From: Megasphaera vaginalis (ex Bordigoni et al. 2020)
GTDB taxonomy: Bacteria; Bacillota; Negativicutes; Veillonellales; Megasphaeraceae
NCBI RefSeq assembly: GCF_900240295.1
Contig: NZ_OEQB01000008.1
Span: 1-64,000 of the forward strand
Direction: 5' to 3'
DNA: 64,000 nt
Position 1 is the stretch's first letter. Every line of letters begins with the position of its first letter. Shown in pieces: positions 8,699 to 17,372 of the stretch. The position numbers and the translations under genes are program-made. The notes beneath the pieces were generated by a model. It was not told the origin of the DNA, did no database searches, and was given only the letters and a program-made list of their open reading frames with translations.

Positions 8699-9187
8699 TT
8701 AAATCGCAAAGGTATCCTGCAACAATGCGAGACCGCTTTTACTTTTGAAGAAGCGCTCTGCTGCAGCCATGATTCCCGTTGCTGTCAGACCGTCTTCATA
8801 AGCGTTGACCAGGAAATCGGCTTCCAGCAGAAGCTGCCAATCAATACCGTTTACACCGGTGTAGGTATGATGATGGCCGATGAGAAAACAGACGCGGTCG
8901 ATCAATGCGGCATCATCGGTCAGGCTGGTGAGTATCTTACGCGCTTCGACGGGGCCCGTCTTTTCTTGAAACTTACCGGCAGCGGAACCGTACTGTTTTT
9001 CCGCCTGATGAATTCCTATATCATGCAGAATCGCCGCCGTGTTCAGGATCTCTTTCGTTCTGCCGTCAATGCCTTCCAGGGAAGCAAGCAGATCGGCATA
9101 GGCATAGACCTTTAACAGGTGTTGTATGCGTCGGGCGTCTCCCCGGTCATAGGCGATCACTTTTTTCAAGAGTAATGCTGTATCCAT
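8699..9187 (-). CDS. HD-domain phosphohydrolase
   Basis: This 162-residue protein has the full HD metal site: His in RRIQHLLKV, His-Asp in AAILHDIGIH, His in LIGHHHTY and Asp in LLLEADFLVN. The family hydrolyses phosphate esters of nucleotides or similar compounds; the substrate is not known here. The start at 9187 is preceded by GGAAGAAGGG; an in-frame ATG 27 nt upstream has no such site. It is the first gene of a two-gene minus-strand unit with the sirtuin. Confidence 0.88.
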   Translation of the reverse strand: MDTALLLKKVIAYDRGDARRIQHLLKVYAYADLLASLEGIDGRTKEILNTAAILHDIGIHQAEKQYGSAAGKFQEKTGPVEARKILTSLTDDAALIDRVCFLIGHHHTYTGVNGIDWQLLLEADFLVNAYEDGLTATGIMAAAERFFKSKSGLALLQDTFAI

Positions 9188-9296
9188 TAGCACCCTTCTT
9201 CCTTTTGTTATCACTATATCATGATTATGATGATTCTGCCACCGATGGAAAAAAAGGCGAGAAACAGGAGTCGGATAAATATGAAATAAATGTCGT

Positions 9297-9321
9297 ATAA
9301 TTTCATATTATGAAATTTCAT
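9297..9321. promoter_or_regulatory. Operator-like palindromes upstream of the AGCS symporter
   Basis: ATTTCAT (9300-9306) and ATGAAAT (9310-9316) form an inverted repeat with a 3-nt centre, and ATGAAATTTCAT (9310-9321) is a perfect 12-bp palindrome overlapping it. The half-sites recur at the XRE/serine dehydratase promoter near 59925-59964. The rest of 9188-9462 is very AT-rich and holds no gene I can support. Confidence 0.5.
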
Positions 9322-9462
9322 ATTGAGGAAATAATTTGTAAAAAAATAGAGAAAAAAGGAAAAAAATAGGAAAATAAGAGATTTTTTTGGTAGATAATAA
9401 AATGATGATATAGAAAAAACCTATTCTATGCCAAATCAATAAGATATAATCAGGTATAATTA

Positions 9463-9491
9463 TTGACATTAAACAGAAAAAATATTACTAT
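9463..9491 (+). promoter_or_regulatory. Promoter TTGACA-17-TACTAT for the symporter
   Basis: A consensus -35 (9463-9468) is 17 nt from TACTAT (9486-9491). Transcription would begin near 9498 and leave a leader of about 90 nt. Confidence 0.72.
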
Positions 9492-9531
9492 TTCTATATA
9501 TGAAAACGAGTTTTATGTTTTGACTTGGCAA

Positions 9532-9556
9532 CGATTGCGTGCTGGGGGAGCAATCG
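9532..9556 (+). other. Leader stem-loop before the symporter start
   Basis: CGATTGC (9532-9538) pairs with GCAATCG (9550-9556) 13 nt ahead of the ribosome binding site. No T run follows, so it is not a terminator; it could affect mRNA stability or initiation. Confidence 0.4.
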
Positions 9557-9588
9557 GCCGGTCTCATCTAAGGAGAGGAAGATTTATT

Positions 9589-11028
9589 ATGGAGTCCAGT
9601 TTTTTTGATTCATTATCGCCTGTCGTTATGCCTGTTCTTGACTGGCTTGACGGGTTTTTGTATTACCCCGTTCTCGTTGTCGTGCTATTGATTGCCGGTC
9701 TGTATTTTACGTCGTTGACGGGATTGGTACAGTTTCGGATGTTTGCTGAAAGCATTCGCGTCGTCGCGGAAAAGCCGCAGACTGAAGGCGCCATTTCCTC
9801 TTTTCAGGCGCTGATGGTTTCCACGGCGTCCCGAGTCGGTACCGGTAATATTGTCGGTGTTTCGACGGCTATCTGTCTGGGCGGCGCCGGGGCCGTGTTC
9901 TGGATGTGGGTCGTAGCCGTTATCGGTGGCGCCAGTGCCTTTATTGAAAGCACCTTGGCGCAGATTTACAAAAAAAAGGATTCACAGGGCGGCAGCTACG
10001 GCGGTCCGGCGTATTATATCGAAAATGCGCTGCACAGTCGCTTTTTTGCCGTTATTTTTGCCGGATTGCTGATTATGACCTATGCAGTCGGTTTTAATCT
10101 GGTCGCTTCTTTCAACTTGCAGTCGACTTTTGCCGTATACAGCTTTTATAATCCCGATTCGACACCGATGGTGATTGGGGCCGTGTTGGCCGTTATTACA
10201 GGGTACTGCATTATTGGCGGCGGCAAGCGCATCGTTCATACTGCAGCGCTTATCGTTCCGCTCATGGGGCTGATTTATGTTCTTGCCGCCGTTATCGTCA
10301 TCATCATGAATATTTCAATCTTGCCGCACGTTTTCGCCATGATCTTGTCCGATGCCTTTAATTTTGAGGCCATTTTCGGCGGCATTTCCGGTTCCTGTCT
10401 GCTGTACGGCGTTAAGCGCGGTCTTTTTTCCAATGAAGCCGGTATCGGATCGGCGCCGAATGCGGCGGCCACGGCTGATGTCAGTCATCCCGTAAAACAG
10501 GGGCTGGTACAGATGCTTTCCGTCTTTATCGACACCTTGCTGATTTGTACGGCAACAGCGATGATGTGTCTTTGCTCGGGGATTCCTATTACGAAGGAAG
10601 CGGCCGGCGCCGTTTATGTGCAGCAGGCCCTGACCGTCGATTTTGGCTCTTTCGGTCCGCTCCTGGTTACGATTTGTATGGTGCTTTTTGCCTTCACGAC
10701 TTTGATCGGCAATTTGTTCTACGTTGATAATTGTCTGACCTATTTACACCGCAGAGAACCGAGTAAGGAATTCATGTTTGCTTATCGCATTATTGCAACA
10801 TTCATCATTTTCATCGGCGCCATTATGCCGATGGCCGCCGTCTGGGATGTGGCCGATATCTTCATGGCCGGTATGTGCTTGATCAATATCCCCGCATGCG
10901 CGCTTTTGGGCAAGACGGCAATTAAAGCTATGAAAAATTATGAAGAACAGAAAAAGGCGGGGAAGAATCCCGTGTTCAAGGCTGCCGATATCGGTCTCGA
11001 TTCGAGAGAACTGGATTTCTGGAAATAA
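9589..11028 (+). CDS. Alanine/glycine:cation symporter (AGCS family)
   Basis: This 479-residue inner-membrane transporter belongs to the AGCS family (TC 2.A.25), which imports small neutral amino acids with Na+ or H+. Family motifs are clear: ASRVGTGNIVGVSTAI near residue 80, GGSYGGPAYYIE near 140 and GLFSNEAGIGSAPNAAATA near 280. About eleven hydrophobic segments run through the chain. The ATG at 9589 follows AAGGAGAGG; upstream in-frame codons lie in the leader between promoter and start. It is a single-gene unit. Which amino acid is moved is unknown, but shared operator-like sites with the serine dehydratase locus hint at serine, alanine or glycine. Confidence 0.93.
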   Translation: MESSFFDSLSPVVMPVLDWLDGFLYYPVLVVVLLIAGLYFTSLTGLVQFRMFAESIRVVAEKPQTEGAISSFQALMVSTASRVGTGNIVGVSTAICLGGAGAVFWMWVVAVIGGASAFIESTLAQIYKKKDSQGGSYGGPAYYIENALHSRFFAVIFAGLLIMTYAVGFNLVASFNLQSTFAVYSFYNPDSTPMVIGAVLAVITGYCIIGGGKRIVHTAALIVPLMGLIYVLAAVIVIIMNISILPHVFAMILSDAFNFEAIFGGISGSCLLYGVKRGLFSNEAGIGSAPNAAATADVSHPVKQGLVQMLSVFIDTLLICTATAMMCLCSGIPITKEAAGAVYVQQALTVDFGSFGPLLVTICMVLFAFTTLIGNLFYVDNCLTYLHRREPSKEFMFAYRIIATFIIFIGAIMPMAAVWDVADIFMAGMCLINIPACALLGKTAIKAMKNYEEQKKAGKNPVFKAADIGLDSRELDFWK

Positions 11029-11052
11029 GCGAAACGAACCGGGCCGCTCAGG

Positions 11053-11085
11053 TGGCAAGATCTCCGGGAGATGCCGTTCTTTTTC
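11053..11085 (+). terminator. Weak terminator after the symporter gene
   Basis: GGC...ATCT and AGAT...GCC form a bulged stem around a CCGGG loop, followed by TTCTTTTTCTT. The stem is short, so this is a modest call. Confidence 0.4.
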
Positions 11086-11114
11086 TTGACAAAGGCGTCA
11101 ATAGCATTTACAAT
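11086..11114 (+). promoter_or_regulatory. Promoter TTGACA-17-TACAAT of ileS
   Basis: A near-perfect sigma-A promoter (TTGACA 11086-11091, TACAAT 11109-11114) starts the T-box leader. Confidence 0.85.
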
Positions 11115-11120
11115 TTGTCT

Positions 11121-11373
11121 ATATACAAGGCTTTCCTTGTAATATTACAGGTAAAAGCGATGAAAAAGACGGTCAATACGAAGGGTCTTGACAGCGAGCC
11201 GGAGAGAGTGGGAGTCCGGTGAGGACCGGTGTTGACAGATCACTTTGAAGCTGCAGCCGCGGGACGGCTGCCGGTTTGCACCGTTATCGGCATCAAGTGG
11301 CTGCTGCGGCAGTCAATAGGGTGGTACCACGGTGACTGGCGTCTTCGTCCCTTGCGGGGCGAAGACGTTTTTT
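11121..11373 (+). promoter_or_regulatory. T-box leader of ileS
   Basis: This leader of about 250 nt ends with the conserved T-box AGGGTGGTACCACGG (11318-11332) that pairs with the free acceptor end of uncharged tRNA. It is followed by a terminator stem (GTCTTCG 11341-11347 with CGAAGAC 11360-11366, then GTTTTTTG). A stem I region lies upstream, and an ATC triplet at 11239-11241 is a candidate isoleucine specifier. When tRNA-Ile is uncharged the antiterminator forms and ileS is read. The specifier assignment is by eye and less certain than the T-box itself. Confidence 0.93.
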
Positions 11374-11396
11374 GTTTATGTTGAGGAGGAAGGAAA

Positions 11397-14201
11397 ATGG
11401 ATTACGGTAAGACCTTGCATTTGCCGGAAACGGATTTTCCCATGCGCGGCAATTTGCCGAAACGGGAACCTGATTTTTTGAAGTTCTGGCAGGAAAACAA
11501 TATTTATGAAAAGCGTTTGAAAAAAAGAGAAGGGGCGCCGAAGTTTATCCTTCATGACGGCCCTCCATATGCCAACGGCAAACTCCATATCGGCCATGCG
11601 CTGAATAAAGTGCTGAAAGATGTCATTTTAAAATATAAAACACAAACGGGGCATTATACGAAATATATTCCCGGCTGGGATACGCATGGGTTGCCGATTG
11701 AGCATGCCGTTATTAAAGATACCGGGCTTAACCGACACGAAATGTCGCCTCTCGATCTGCGGAAACGATGCCATGACTATGCGTTGGAACGCGTTGCCGA
11801 GCAGAAGGCCGATTTTATCCGCTTTGGCGTGCTCGGTGATTGGGATCATCCGTACTTGACGCTTCTCAAACATGTCGAAGTAGCACAGATCGGCGTATTC
11901 GGCAAAATGGCCAAGAACGGCCACATCTACAAGGGGATGAAGGCCGTATACTGGTGTCCTCATTGTGAAACGGCGTTGGCAGAAGCGGAAATCGAATATA
12001 AAGAAGTCAAATCCTTCTCTCTTTACGTTCGCTTTAAGGCCGTTGACCTCGGTTGTCATGGGCCGCACGGTTTCGATTTGGATCATGTTTATGCGCTGAT
12101 CTGGACGACAACGCCGTGGACGATTCCCGCCAATCGGGCCATTTGCGCTAATGAAGAAATTGAGTACGTTTGGGTCAACGTAGGCGGCGACGCCGTGCTG
12201 ATGGCTAAAGAACTGGTTTCCTCAACACTGGCTGCGGCCAAGATTACGGATTACGTTGTCTTACCGGAGGTGATGACGGGCAAGCAGATTGAAGGCCTTG
12301 TCTTCCAGCATCCGTTCTATGGCGATCGTAAAGTTCCCGTCATTCTCGGCGCCCATGTCACACTCGAAAGCGGTACCGGTCTGGTACATACTGCGCCTGA
12401 TCACGGCGCGGAAGACTTTGATGCCTGTAAGAAATATGCGGCTTGGGATTTGGGGCCCATCGGTACTGTCGGTCCCGACGGCCGGTACACGAAAGCCGTG
12501 CCGCAGTATGAAGGCCGCTTCGTCCTTGATGACGATACCCAGGTTCAGATTATCAAGGATTTGGCGCATTGCGGCGCGCTGTTTGCCAAAGCGACGCTGC
12601 GCCATCAGTATGCCCATTGTTGGCGCTGCAAAAATCCGATTATTTACCGGGCGACGGAGCAATGGTTTTCTTCCGTCGACGGATATCGGCAGAAAGCGCT
12701 GGCCGCCATTAATCAGGTAAAATGGATTCCGGACTGGGGGCATGACCGCATTTACAATATGATTCGCGACCGCGGCGACTGGTGCATTTCCCGCCAGCGC
12801 GTCTGGGGTGTGCCGATTCCTATTTTTTATTGCAAAGAATGCGGAGAAGCTATCATTAATGACGAAACCATTGCACAGCTGCAGAAAATTTTTGCTGTAG
12901 AAGGTTCCGATGCCTGGTGGGCTCATACAGAAAAAGAATTGCTTCCCGAAGGCTATACCTGCCCTCACTGCGGCAGCGGAGAATTCCGCAAAGAAAGCGA
13001 TATCATGGATGTCTGGTTCGACAGCGGTTCGACACATCAAGGGGTTTTGTGCCATGATCCGGACTTGGATTATCCCTGTGAAATGTATTTGGAAGGCTCT
13101 GACCAACACCGCGGCTGGTTCAACTCGTCTTTGTTGACATCCGTCGCCATCAACGGATATGCGCCGTATAAATCGGTTTTGACCCACGGGTTTACTGTTG
13201 ACGGTGAAGGGCGTAAAATGAGTAAATCCGTCGGCAATACGGTGGCACCGCAGGAGATCATCGACCAGTACGGCGCCGACGTCATGCGGCTTTGGGTGTC
13301 ATCTGCCGATTATCAGGGAGACGTCCGTCTTTCGCCGAAAATACTGAAGCAACTCAGTGATGTGTATCGGAAGATCCGCAATACGTTCCGGTTCCTGTTG
13401 GGGAATTTGGCTGATTTTGATCCCGAAACCGACGCGGTACCTTATGCGGCAATGGAAGAGATTGATAAATGGGCGCTGCTGCGGCTGGAACAGGTTTTTG
13501 AAACGGTATCGGAAGCGTATGAAAATTACCAGTTCCATACGATGTACCACGCTATTCATAACTTCTGTACCGTTGATTTGAGCGCCATTTATCTGGATAT
13601 TATCAAGGATCGGCTTTACACGGAAAAAGCGGCGGCACCGATTCGCCGCAGTTCGCAGACTGCGATGTATCAGATTCTCGATACGCTGGTTAAAATCATT
13701 TCTCCTGTTCTTTCCTTTACGGCTGAAGAGGTCTGGCAGTATATGCCGGCAGTTTCCGGGAAAGAAGAAAGCGTACTGCTTACCGATTGGCCGCAAGCCC
13801 ACCCGGAATATCTGGATGCTGATCTGGCAGCCCGCTGGAACAAACTCCTGTCTTATCGCAGCGATTTGACCCGCATTCTGGAAGGCGCCCGCAAGGACCA
13901 TACGATCGGCCATTCTCTCGATGCGGCCGTCACGATTTATGCTGAAGGCGAGGCTTACGCTGATTTGAAGCCTTACGAAAAACGGTTGGCTACGCTTCTT
14001 ATTGTCAGTGAAGTCGTTCTCGTTAACGGGACGTCTCCCGTTGAGGCGGTGAGCGGCGCCGACCATCCCGACATGAAGGCTGTCGTCGTGCCGTCACCGC
14101 ATGCGCGGTGCGAACGCTGCTGGACGCACAGCGAAACTGTCGGTGCCGATGCCGACAGACCGACGCTCTGTGCTCGTTGCGCCGGCGTTATGAAAGACTA
14201 A
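11397..14201 (+). CDS. ileS: Isoleucyl-tRNA synthetase
   Basis: This 934-residue class I synthetase attaches isoleucine to its tRNA. The HIGH-type motif is in PYANGKLHIGHALNK (about residue 57-71) and KMSKS is in GRKMSKSVGN (about 605). The editing (CP1) domain lies between. The C-terminal zinc finger CERCW...CARC (about 900-927) is present, as in bacterial-type IleRS. GAGGAGGAAGG precedes the ATG. It is a monocistronic gene between its T-box and a strong terminator. Confidence 0.97.
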   Translation: MDYGKTLHLPETDFPMRGNLPKREPDFLKFWQENNIYEKRLKKREGAPKFILHDGPPYANGKLHIGHALNKVLKDVILKYKTQTGHYTKYIPGWDTHGLPIEHAVIKDTGLNRHEMSPLDLRKRCHDYALERVAEQKADFIRFGVLGDWDHPYLTLLKHVEVAQIGVFGKMAKNGHIYKGMKAVYWCPHCETALAEAEIEYKEVKSFSLYVRFKAVDLGCHGPHGFDLDHVYALIWTTTPWTIPANRAICANEEIEYVWVNVGGDAVLMAKELVSSTLAAAKITDYVVLPEVMTGKQIEGLVFQHPFYGDRKVPVILGAHVTLESGTGLVHTAPDHGAEDFDACKKYAAWDLGPIGTVGPDGRYTKAVPQYEGRFVLDDDTQVQIIKDLAHCGALFAKATLRHQYAHCWRCKNPIIYRATEQWFSSVDGYRQKALAAINQVKWIPDWGHDRIYNMIRDRGDWCISRQRVWGVPIPIFYCKECGEAIINDETIAQLQKIFAVEGSDAWWAHTEKELLPEGYTCPHCGSGEFRKESDIMDVWFDSGSTHQGVLCHDPDLDYPCEMYLEGSDQHRGWFNSSLLTSVAINGYAPYKSVLTHGFTVDGEGRKMSKSVGNTVAPQEIIDQYGADVMRLWVSSADYQGDVRLSPKILKQLSDVYRKIRNTFRFLLGNLADFDPETDAVPYAAMEEIDKWALLRLEQVFETVSEAYENYQFHTMYHAIHNFCTVDLSAIYLDIIKDRLYTEKAAAPIRRSSQTAMYQILDTLVKIISPVLSFTAEEVWQYMPAVSGKEESVLLTDWPQAHPEYLDADLAARWNKLLSYRSDLTRILEGARKDHTIGHSLDAAVTIYAEGEAYADLKPYEKRLATLLIVSEVVLVNGTSPVEAVSGADHPDMKAVVVPSPHARCERCWTHSETVGADADRPTLCARCAGVMKD

Positions 14202-14212
14202 CGATTTACGGT

Positions 14213-14254
14213 AAAACGCTCCTGCAAACCGTCGGTTTGCAGGAGCGTTTTTTA
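14213..14254 (+). terminator. Terminator of ileS
   Basis: An 18-bp perfect stem (AAAACGCTCCTGCAAACC and its complement) around a GTC loop is followed by a T run. Confidence 0.93.
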
Positions 14255-14256
14255 TC

Positions 14257-14289
14257 AAAAAAAGCGTCCTCTCTTGAGGACGCTTTTTT
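14257..14289. terminator. Terminator between ileS and the DUF1858 gene
   Basis: The stem AAAAAAGCGTCCTC pairs with GAGGACGCTTTTTT. With A and T runs it works both ways and mainly ends the minus-strand gene at 14294. Confidence 0.88.
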
Positions 14290-14293
14290 GCAG

Positions 14294-14497
14294 TCAGTCT
14301 TTTTCGGCGATACAATCGTTCAGGTCGGCGATGAGCGCATCGACGTCAATTCCGTGCGCGCCGGCGCCGTCGCCGATCGTTTCGAAATGGGAAGCCATGC
14401 AGCCTACGCAACCTAGCCCATAGGACTGGAAGATTTCAATAATCTGCGGGTATTTCTGTACTGCTTCAATAATACCTGTGTCTTTCGTAATAGCCAT
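14294..14497 (-). CDS. DUF1858 redox-disulfide domain protein
   Basis: This 67-residue protein is a stand-alone DUF1858 domain. Members have a short helical fold with a CxxC pair, here CVGC at about residues 30-33 in GLGCVGCMAS, and are often found fused to or near hybrid-cluster and other redox proteins. The start is well supported by GAGGAGG on the minus strand. It has its own extended -10 promoter and terminator, so it is a single-gene unit. A role in thiol or metal-cluster redox chemistry is inferred from the motif. Confidence 0.9.
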   Translation of the reverse strand: MAITKDTGIIEAVQKYPQIIEIFQSYGLGCVGCMASHFETIGDGAGAHGIDVDALIADLNDCIAEKD

Positions 14498-14555
14498 ATT
14501 TCATTCCTCCTCAGAGAGTAGCAGCAGTTTTGCCGAAAACCATCGGGATGTGTTC

Positions 14556-14564
14556 ATTATAACA
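14556..14564 (-). promoter_or_regulatory. Extended -10 promoter TGTTATAAT of the DUF1858 gene
   Basis: On the minus strand TG-T-TATAAT lies about 60 nt before the gene's start. No clear -35 is visible. Confidence 0.5.
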
Positions 14565-14597
14565 TACTTTACCGTCTTGACTAGTGGCAAATACAAC

Positions 14598-14624
14598 AGC
14601 TGAAGAAATAAAACGCCTTCAGCT
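14598..14624 (-). terminator. Possible terminator of the phosphoesterase gene
   Basis: AGCTGAAG and CTTCAGCT form a perfect 8-bp stem around an 11-nt loop just after the minus-strand gene. The T content after it is only moderate. Confidence 0.4.
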
Positions 14625-14646
14625 ATGATTCGCGACGGTCAATTCC

Positions 14647-15963
14647 TTACTTTCGAACTTCGGCCGTATCGAGGAGCGTGCCGTCAGGCAGAAAGGCCTG
14701 GAAGCGAAGGCTGTCATCCGTCGCTTCCAAGGTCAGGTAGTTGTCGGTTTCCGGTTGCGGCGCCAGATACTCGTCGAGGGCATGTTGCTTCCAAAGCGAA
14801 GGATAGCGAACGTTGCCGGCGACGCCGGTCAGGATGTACAGCGGGCCGGCGTCGTCACGGCGGAAGTTTTTGATATGACCGCGATTGCGGTACGTATGCA
14901 GATGAGCGGAGAGGACGACGTCGATGCCGGCGGCGTCAAAAAGGGGCATGAAGGTTTTGCCTTCTTCGGAAAAGCCTTCTTCCCGCGGTGTCGATCTGGC
15001 TTCCGGATTAAAGGCATATTGGAGCGGGTCCTTGTGCATCAAAACGACTTTCCACTTTTTTTCGCTTCTGGCGACGTCTTCTTTGAACCAGGTGATCTCG
15101 TCCGCTTCGAGGGACGGTTCAAAGTCGGCCAATTCCGAAAATTGCGTATTGAGAACGATAAAATGCACGTTGCCGTAGTCAAAGGAATAAAACTGATTGG
15201 CATAGGCTTTGTTGCCGTTATCCGGCAGTGCAAACAGATGTAAATATGTTTCCGGCATGCAGACTTGCCAGTTTTTGTCATAGGTCTCATGATTGCCTAC
15301 GAGGGGAACGACGGGAATGGCGGCGATCATATTTTCGACGGCTTCAAACCAGGCATTCCATTGATACGTGTCCTGGCCGTTGTCGACGAGGTCACCCATG
15401 TTAATGAAAAAGCTCGCGTCGCCGTTTCGTTGCCAGGCCGCTCTTGCCGTTTCCGTCCAGACCGCGTAGTCGCTGGATTGGGAGTCCGGGTAAATAAGGG
15501 CTTTGAAGGCGGTGCCTGACGCCGTTTTTAAGGGGAACCAGGGGCTGCGTTTACCGTTTGTACCGATACGGTATTCGTATTCCGTACCGGCGGTCAAGCC
15601 TTTGATGAGCGCACGGTGGATGAACGTCGTCTGCCCGTTATCTGTAAAGGACTCTTCGGCGGCGGGCAAGGTGCGGACCGTCTCGTCGCCGTTGACGCGA
15701 TAGTCGACGACTGCGTCCGGCTCAGACACGGCCGATTGCCACATGATCGTCCGCGACGTCGTACTGTCGGCTGTAATTACTTGACGGATATTTACGGCGT
15801 CGACGGCGTCCAATAATTCGTAATGAGCGGCTGCAGCCTTTGTCGCCCGCAACGTCTGTTGTGTGACCGTTTTGGCGCCGGGGACAAACAGGTAGGTGCC
15901 GACGGCGGCTATGACGGCGACGGCGGCCAGGCTCAAATAAGTTCGTTTGGAAAGGAAGACCAA
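14647..15963 (-). CDS. Membrane-anchored metallophosphoesterase, purple acid phosphatase-like
   Basis: This protein of about 438 residues starts with a hydrophobic segment (SLAAVAVIAAVGTYLFV) that should anchor or export it. A fibronectin-like N-terminal domain (about 60-150, with RTIMWQS and TAGTEYEYRIG) precedes a calcineurin-type phosphoesterase domain. Metal-site motifs are GDLVDNG, GNHE and AHLHTY, in the order seen in purple acid phosphatases. I prefer a TTG start at 15963 because AGAAGGTG lies 7 nt upstream and the signal segment then sits at the extreme N-terminus. The longer ATG reading from 16047 has no ribosome binding site. The likely role is hydrolysis of phosphate esters outside the cytoplasm; the substrate is unknown. 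Confidence 0.85.
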   Translation of the reverse strand: MVFLSKRTYLSLAAVAVIAAVGTYLFVPGAKTVTQQTLRATKAAAAHYELLDAVDAVNIRQVITADSTTSRTIMWQSAVSEPDAVVDYRVNGDETVRTLPAAEESFTDNGQTTFIHRALIKGLTAGTEYEYRIGTNGKRSPWFPLKTASGTAFKALIYPDSQSSDYAVWTETARAAWQRNGDASFFINMGDLVDNGQDTYQWNAWFEAVENMIAAIPVVPLVGNHETYDKNWQVCMPETYLHLFALPDNGNKAYANQFYSFDYGNVHFIVLNTQFSELADFEPSLEADEITWFKEDVARSEKKWKVVLMHKDPLQYAFNPEARSTPREEGFSEEGKTFMPLFDAAGIDVVLSAHLHTYRNRGHIKNFRRDDAGPLYILTGVAGNVRYPSLWKQHALDEYLAPQPETDNYLTLEATDDSLRFQAFLPDGTLLDTAEVRK

Positions 15964-16073
15964 TAAGATGCACCTTCTTCGTATGAAATGGGGGATATAA
16001 CGTATTATAAAACAGCGTACCCCGGCGGCGTCAAGCAGTGGAACCATGCTTGTTTACAATGACCGGCCATGCC

Positions 16074-16103
16074 TTGACAGCAGCGGCGGAAAGGCGCTAA
16101 AAT
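16074..16103 (+). promoter_or_regulatory. Promoter TTGACA-18-TAAAAT of trpS
   Basis: TTGACA (16074-16079) and TAAAAT (16098-16103) lie just ahead of the T-box leader. Confidence 0.8.
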
Positions 16104-16109
16104 ATGGCA

Positions 16110-16369
16110 TATACAGTAATGTCTATGAACGGGAGTAAGTACCGATATTTCACCCCTTTGCAGCGAGTCGGCGGCAGTGAGAGCCCGACAGGAAGCAATA
16201 TTGGGAATGGGCCCGGGAGATGCGGCCCGAAGTCAGTAGGCGCCGCCGGCGTTCCGTCGTTACGGGATGAAACACACGCAAGTGTGTGAGCCGGGCTTTG
16301 CGCCAACCGGGGTGGTACCGCGGAAACTATTCCTTTCGTCCCTTTTTTGGGGATGGAAGCTTTTTTTTT
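16110..16369 (+). promoter_or_regulatory. T-box leader of trpS
   Basis: The T-box GGGTGGTACCGCGGAA lies at 16311-16326 and is followed by a terminator stem (CTTTCGTCCC with GGGGATGGAAG, then nine T). Stem I has a GAATGG segment in which TGG (16208-16210) is a good tryptophan specifier candidate. Uncharged tRNA-Trp would allow read-through into trpS. Confidence 0.93.
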
Positions 16370-16382
16370 AGGAGGAATTACG

Positions 16383-17366
16383 ATGTCAATTATTTTTTCC
16401 GGCATTCAGCCGAGCGGAAATCTTACGTTGGGAAATTATCTGGGAGCACTGCGGAATTTTGCCAAAGTGCAAGACGGCAATGAATGTTATTATTGCGTTG
16501 TCAATCAACATGCTATTACGGTGCCGCAAGATCCGCAAATGCTTCATGCGAGAACACGCCAGCTGGCGGCTATCTATCTGGCTGCCGGGCTGGATCCGGA
16601 TCAATCGACGCTTTTCGTGCAGTCCGAGGTTCCTGAGCATGTGCAGCTCGGCTGGATCATGACGACCTTGTCCTATGTCGGCGAATTGGAACGCATGACG
16701 CAGTATAAAGATAAGGCGGCGAAGCGGGGAGATTCCATTCCTGCGGGGCTGTTGACCTATCCGCCGTTGATGGCGGCAGATATCCTCTTGTATCAGACCG
16801 AACTCGTACCTGTCGGCGATGATCAGAAACAACATATGGAAATTACCCGCGATTTGGCGCAGCGGTTTAATCGCCTTTACGGTGAAGTCTTCACGATTCC
16901 CGATATTCTGCTCGCCCACGACGGAACGCGCGTCATGAGTCTGCAAGAGCCGACGAAGAAGATGAGCAAATCCGATGAGAATCAGACGGCGACGATCTAC
17001 CTTCTCGACGAGCCGAAGGACATCGAAAAGAAGATCAAGCGGGCGCAGACGGATAGTGAAAATGCCGTTCGCTATGACGTCAAGGCCAAACCGGGCATTT
17101 CCAATCTGATGGACATCTACGCGGCCGTTACGGATCAGTCGCATGAGGAAATCGAAGCGGCTTACGCGGGAAAAGGCTACGGCTCGTTCAAGAAGGACGT
17201 TGCCGACGCCGTCATTTCCGTTCTTGAACCGATCCAGCAGCGCTACGCCGCGTTGGTGGCGACGCCCGAACTGGACGATGTGCTGACGAAAGGAGCTGCC
17301 AAAGCCCATGCCAAAGCGGCTGCAACGTATGAAAACGTTATCCGCGCCATGGGGCTGTACCGGTAA
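16383..17366 (+). CDS. trpS: Tryptophanyl-tRNA synthetase
   Basis: This 327-residue class Ic synthetase charges tRNA-Trp. The HIGH-equivalent is in GIQPSGNLTLGNYLGA at the N-terminus and KMSKS in KKMSKSDENQ (about residue 197). The ATG at 16383 follows TAGGAGGAA; an in-frame ATG at 16347 lies inside the leader terminator. Length is usual for bacterial TrpRS. The next gene starts 6 nt after its stop, so yfbR is probably read from the same T-box-controlled transcript. Confidence 0.97.
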   Translation: MSIIFSGIQPSGNLTLGNYLGALRNFAKVQDGNECYYCVVNQHAITVPQDPQMLHARTRQLAAIYLAAGLDPDQSTLFVQSEVPEHVQLGWIMTTLSYVGELERMTQYKDKAAKRGDSIPAGLLTYPPLMAADILLYQTELVPVGDDQKQHMEITRDLAQRFNRLYGEVFTIPDILLAHDGTRVMSLQEPTKKMSKSDENQTATIYLLDEPKDIEKKIKRAQTDSENAVRYDVKAKPGISNLMDIYAAVTDQSHEEIEAAYAGKGYGSFKKDVADAVISVLEPIQQRYAALVATPELDDVLTKGAAKAHAKAAATYENVIRAMGLYR

Positions 17367-17372
17367 GAAGCG

